8,002 nt of DNA from NCBI GenBank assembly GCA_964614415.1, contig CAZTLE010000183.1, forward strand, positions 1 to 8,002, written 5' to 3'. Shown here piece by piece: positions 5,706 through 8,002 of this stretch. The position numbers and the translations under genes are program-made. The DNA comes from CAZTLE01 sp964614415. Its GTDB lineage: Bacteria > Bacteroidota > Bacteroidia > Flavobacteriales > Flavobacteriaceae. How positions within the stretch are numbered: the first letter of the stretch is position 1; every line of letters begins with the position of its first letter. The notes under the pieces are model-generated. The model worked only from the letters and a program-made list of their open reading frames with translations, was not told where the DNA came from and made no database searches.

Positions 5706-6306
5706 TCGTCTGTAAGTCCTGCTCTTCCTTAATTTCCTGTTCCTGATAGCGCAAGGTCCAACCCATCGAATTGGTAAGAATGTACAGTTTTTGAAGTTCG
5801 GAAATGAGACGGTTCTGAGCGTTCGCCATGAGGTCTGAATTCCCAATGGTTGTTCGTAGTGAGTCTTCTATTTGTCGAAGAATCTCATTGTGATCTTCGG
5901 CGTCGAACCTATTGATAATCCCGTTTTCAATATCAAAATACTCTATGTTGGGGTCAATGGACAATATGGGTTCCGGGATTTGTGTGATGGTCACCGTTTT
6001 ATTGTCTTTGTCAATTTCGGTCACGATCTGCTTCAGATCATAGGCCACCGTGGCTTTGGCGTTGGAAATAACCAGGGCTTTCTTTGTTGAATTCACACCG
6101 CGCATATACCTTTCTGTGTCTTCAAAAGTATGTACCTGCCCATAGGTACCCTCGGTGACGATTAGCTTCCCCACATTTTGAAGTTGCTTTTCGATGAGAT
6201 TGGTACTAACGACCAGGGATTCCTTTTCATCTTTCTTGAACTCGCAATATCGAAATCCAAAGACGATGAAGAGTCCAATGACAATTCCAGTGACAATCTT
6301 TCGCAT
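5695..6306 (-). CDS. DUF4230 family membrane-anchored protein
   Basis: Protein of unknown function, 203 residues from the ATG at 6306. A TTG three codons upstream would add MPG but is less likely. Residues 2-20 (RKIVTGIVIGLFIVFGFRY) form a single N-terminal membrane anchor, after which a charged segment begins, so most of the chain should be outside the cytoplasmic face. Residues about 43-185 read as a DUF4230 domain: VGKLIVTEGTYGQVHTFED (45-63), KKALVISNAKATVAYDL (75-91), the strand pair DNKTVTITQIPEPILSID (101-118), then a helical end. Family function is not established as far as I know. It follows the terminator of the PKD lipoprotein gene, and its last 11 bases overlap the hydroxylase gene on the other strand. 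I see no good promoter in the short gap upstream, so some readthrough from the lipoprotein gene is possible. Confidence 0.85.
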   Translation of the reverse strand: MRKIVTGIVIGLFIVFGFRYCEFKKDEKESLVVSTNLIEKQLQNVGKLIVTEGTYGQVHTFEDTERYMRGVNSTKKALVISNAKATVAYDLKQIVTEIDKDNKTVTITQIPEPILSIDPNIEYFDIENGIINRFDAEDHNEILRQIEDSLRTTIGNSDLMANAQNRLISELQKLYILTNSMGWTLRYQEQEIKEEQDLQTIKL

Positions 6307-6335
6307 ACCAGGCAATTTGCTTTATAAATTTAAAC

Positions 6336-6374
6336 AAAAAAGTACAGAGACATCAATTTTTGACATCTCTGTAC
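6336..6374 (-). terminator. Intrinsic terminator after the PKD lipoprotein gene
   Basis: Read on the minus strand, GTACAGAGA (6374-6366) pairs perfectly with TCTCTGTAC (6350-6342), a 9-base stem with a 15-base loop, followed at once by TTTTTT (6341-6336). It lies 30 bases past the lipoprotein stop and 30 bases before the DUF4230 ATG. The loop contains GATGTC, which is repeated at the start of the second arm. Confidence 0.8.
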
Positions 6375-6403
6375 CATAGTTGAATTTAACGTAGCGCTTC
6401 TGT

Positions 6404-7738
6404 TTATCGCGCCGTTATACTATTTTTAGTCACTTTACCTGTATTGTCCACAACAATCTCAACGATATAGTATTTTTGACATGGTGGGATGGTCGGCTTC
6501 ATCCAGGCTCTGAAATACGCTTTGTAATATAATCCTTTACTGACGTCGGTATTTGCTCTAAGAACCAGGCCGGGCTGATCGTACCATGCCATTTTAGTGT
6601 TGGCTCCATCTTTGTAAAGACCCTTGGCTTTTATAGAGAACCGCTGTATTCCTGTTGCAGTATTCTTGTCGGAAAAACCCGTAGTCGGATGATGATCATA
6701 GTCATCGGCTACAAAGGGAGGATGCGTCCCTGCTGCAGGTAAAGGATTCGGAAAACCGGCGGTTTTCTGTCCGGGCTCATAATCACTTCGGTTAGGTTCC
6801 TTTCGCCTCCTGCCTCTCCAATCTTGTTTCTTTGTGTTGTCACTTGCCTCCAAACTATAACTTGCTGCGATATCATGCCCTTCATCCAGAACAGCCGTAT
6901 GAGGCACTATTGTGGCCCTTACTTCAAAGGCAAACCCAAGCCTGTAGGACCTGGAAAGCTTAGTCCCCGTAAGTGGTAACTGTGTTCCAACGGGTGGAAA
7001 AGCTCCAAGATCCAGCTCTGGGTTCAAAACGGACTTATTGGTACTTACCACAGACATGGCTGTGCATTTAAGTCTCTCGGGAGTAAAAGTGGGTGTTCCC
7101 GTAATCGGATCGTACGTAACAACGTCGTTTACTACGGTTACACCGTCGGTAACCTCAAGTAAGACAGGGTTTTGCACCAGTGAGTCCAGGGGAATCGTCA
7201 ACCTGGGATCGGCCACTATGGTATCGGTAAGAAACCATCTATAGCTCAAGTCTACGCCCTCAGGATCTGTAGATTGTGAGGCGTCGAGGAAGACCATATT
7301 GTTGTTTTGTTCCCCAATTACCTCGACCTGTGCCATCTTATTGATACTGTAATTGACCGAAATAGGTTCCTGTTCTTCATTGAATTCAACAGTAAGCTGA
7401 ATTTGATTGGTTTCCATGCATTCCGCACAAAGAACAGCTTCAAACATACCGGATCCTTCATTCAAAGGATTGTTCTCGGTGATCAGGTCTTGTTGGCCCA
7501 GCTCACTTGTGATCGTTATGTTCTTGATGGACAGTTCCCGACGTACGTCATAGTCGATACTGATCATCTGGTACCCCCAAAGCTCGGTATTTGCTTCCGG
7601 ATAAATCTCCACCGACATATCGACAGGATCATCTTTTGGTCCGCTATCGCAACCTATTGGTAAAAGGCAAACACATAGTCCGAAGAAAAGAAATTTGACG
7701 TTGCTTTTTAGTTGGTGTAAGGTAGTAGTGCATTTCAT
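6404..7738 (-). CDS. PKD-domain-like lipoprotein of unknown function
   Basis: Secreted protein of 444 residues. The N-terminus has a basic start, a hydrophobic core (VKFLFFGLCVCLL, 14-26) and a lipobox-like LPIGC with the acylated cysteine at C30. The following DSGPKDDPVD is acidic, resembling the lipoprotein export signal that directs Bacteroidota lipoproteins to the cell surface (inference). Residues about 38-132 are beta-rich with a CAEC pair (C104, C107). Residues about 136-210 look like a PKD/Ig-like fold, with LDASQSTDPEGVDLSYRWFL (151-170) and LEVTDGVTVVNDV. The part from 220 to 444 matches nothing I recognise; it contains a very basic patch (KKQDWRGRRRKEPNR, 303-317), a proline/histidine-rich stretch (330-352), and a final beta segment. 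The first ATG (7738) gives a good signal peptide. It has terminators on both sides, so it is probably a single-gene transcript. The substrate or partner is unknown. Confidence 0.82.
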   Translation of the reverse strand: MKCTTTLHQLKSNVKFLFFGLCVCLLPIGCDSGPKDDPVDMSVEIYPEANTELWGYQMISIDYDVRRELSIKNITITSELGQQDLITENNPLNEGSGMFEAVLCAECMETNQIQLTVEFNEEQEPISVNYSINKMAQVEVIGEQNNNMVFLDASQSTDPEGVDLSYRWFLTDTIVADPRLTIPLDSLVQNPVLLEVTDGVTVVNDVVTYDPITGTPTFTPERLKCTAMSVVSTNKSVLNPELDLGAFPPVGTQLPLTGTKLSRSYRLGFAFEVRATIVPHTAVLDEGHDIAASYSLEASDNTKKQDWRGRRRKEPNRSDYEPGQKTAGFPNPLPAAGTHPPFVADDYDHHPTTGFSDKNTATGIQRFSIKAKGLYKDGANTKMAWYDQPGLVLRANTDVSKGLYYKAYFRAWMKPTIPPCQKYYIVEIVVDNTGKVTKNSITAR

Positions 7739-7947
7739 GATTCAATACTTAGAAGTTAAACAATAGTAATCACGTCATTGCCAGGTTAATATTACCACCA
7801 AACAACAAACTTTCAAAGAGTCAATACCCTGAATTTATTACCGGATTTTTCCGGGAGAGAATAAGGTATTGTCCTGATTATCAATAAAAAAGGACGCTGT
7901 TTTAATAGCATCCCTTTGACCCAAAAAACTTTGATTAAGATCAAATA
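7739..7947. other. Intergenic region upstream of the lipoprotein gene
   Basis: About 209 bases with no plausible gene. It holds the terminator of the right-edge gene (described separately), a small perfect inverted repeat CCGGATTTTTCCGG (7841-7854) without a T-run, and on the minus strand TACTATTG about 24-31 bases before the lipoprotein ATG, one mismatch from a -7 box and without a well-placed TTG. The lipoprotein promoter should be here but I cannot pin it down. Confidence 0.4.
7886..7917 (-). terminator. Intrinsic terminator of the right-edge gene
   Basis: Read on the minus strand, AAAGGGATGCT (7917-7907) pairs with AGCGTCCTTTT (7898-7888) as eleven pairs including two G-U, around an 8-base loop, and the second arm runs into a six-T stretch (7891-7886). 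It begins about 30 bases past the stop codon of the partial gene at the right edge, supporting that reading frame. Confidence 0.8.
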
Positions 7948-8002
7948 TTACAGGTCGTACTTCACCACGAACATTAGAATCCGCGGAAGCACAAAGTACT
8001 GA
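7948..8002 (-). CDS. C-terminal end of a probable outer-membrane beta-barrel protein (partial)
   Basis: Only the last 17 codons and the TAA stop are inside the window; the rest lies to the right. The visible tail is QYFVLPRILMFVVKYDL. The PR followed by a short alternating-hydrophobic strand ending a few residues later is typical of the last beta-strand of Bacteroidota TonB-dependent receptors and related barrels, although those more often end in phenylalanine. A strong intrinsic terminator about 30 bases downstream supports this being a genuine gene end. Another minus-strand frame stays open longer (to about 7841) but runs through that terminator. The family assignment rests on 17 residues and is tentative. 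Confidence 0.5.
   Translation of the reverse strand, partial: QYFVLPRILMFVVKYDL

Noticed and set aside
6307..6315. TTG start extending the DUF4230 protein by three residues
   Set aside because: The ATG at 6306 gives a standard basic start to the membrane anchor; the extra MPG adds nothing.
7841..7854. Perfect inverted repeat CCGGATTTTTCCGG
   Set aside because: A five-base stem with no T-run on either side, too short to call a terminator, and not positioned on a recognisable promoter.
7841..8002. Longer minus-strand open frame at the right edge (over 50 codons)
   Set aside because: It reads straight through a strong intrinsic terminator and its product lacks family features; the shorter barrel-like tail ends just before that terminator.

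Overview
The window looks like chromosomal DNA of a Bacteroidota bacterium, most likely a marine-type flavobacterium. The evidence is the promoter grammar (a TAnnTTTG -7 box with an upstream TTG), the absence of clear Shine-Dalgarno sequences before starts, a DUF4230 protein, a lipoprotein with an acidic stretch after the lipobox cysteine, and intergenic palindromic repeats of a kind I recall from flavobacterial genomes. No tRNA, rRNA, CRISPR array, transposase or phage gene is visible.

Left half (1-3844, all minus strand): a phenylacetate-degradation locus read right to left. A TetR-family regulator (3275-3844) is followed by paaE, paaA, paaB and paaC; paaC runs off the left edge. Together PaaA, PaaB, PaaC and PaaE form the phenylacetyl-CoA 1,2-epoxidase (a diiron oxygenase plus its flavin/2Fe-2S reductase), the ring-activating step of aerobic phenylacetate catabolism. 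Between the regulator and paaE lies a very clear control region: a perfect 8-2-8 inverted repeat that overlaps a consensus Bacteroidota -7 box, with a TTG placed 20 bases upstream. This is the arrangement expected for repression by the adjacent TetR protein. The paaA-paaB and paaB-paaC gaps (88 and 93 bases) each hold a different palindromic repeat, while paaE and paaA are separated by only 11 bases.

Centre (3951-5705, plus strand): a divergently transcribed aromatic amino acid hydroxylase (phenylalanine 4-monooxygenase type) of 584 residues. This is about twice the length of ordinary bacterial enzymes. It has an insertion within the metal-ligand region and a long C-terminal extension holding an internal duplication. 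Its likely promoter would give an almost leaderless mRNA. The pairing of phenylalanine hydroxylation with phenylacetate breakdown suggests an aromatic-compound or phenylalanine catabolic neighbourhood.

Right part (5695-8002, minus strand): a membrane-anchored DUF4230 protein whose 3' end overlaps the hydroxylase gene by 11 bases, an intrinsic terminator, a 444-residue PKD-like lipoprotein without a recognised function, another intrinsic terminator, and the last 17 codons of a gene whose protein ends like an outer-membrane beta-barrel. I see no metabolic link between these genes and the aromatic locus.

The most notable items are the operator superimposed on the paa promoter, the unusual architecture of the hydroxylase, and the two structured repeats inside the paa operon. 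I do not see a wholly undescribed system.
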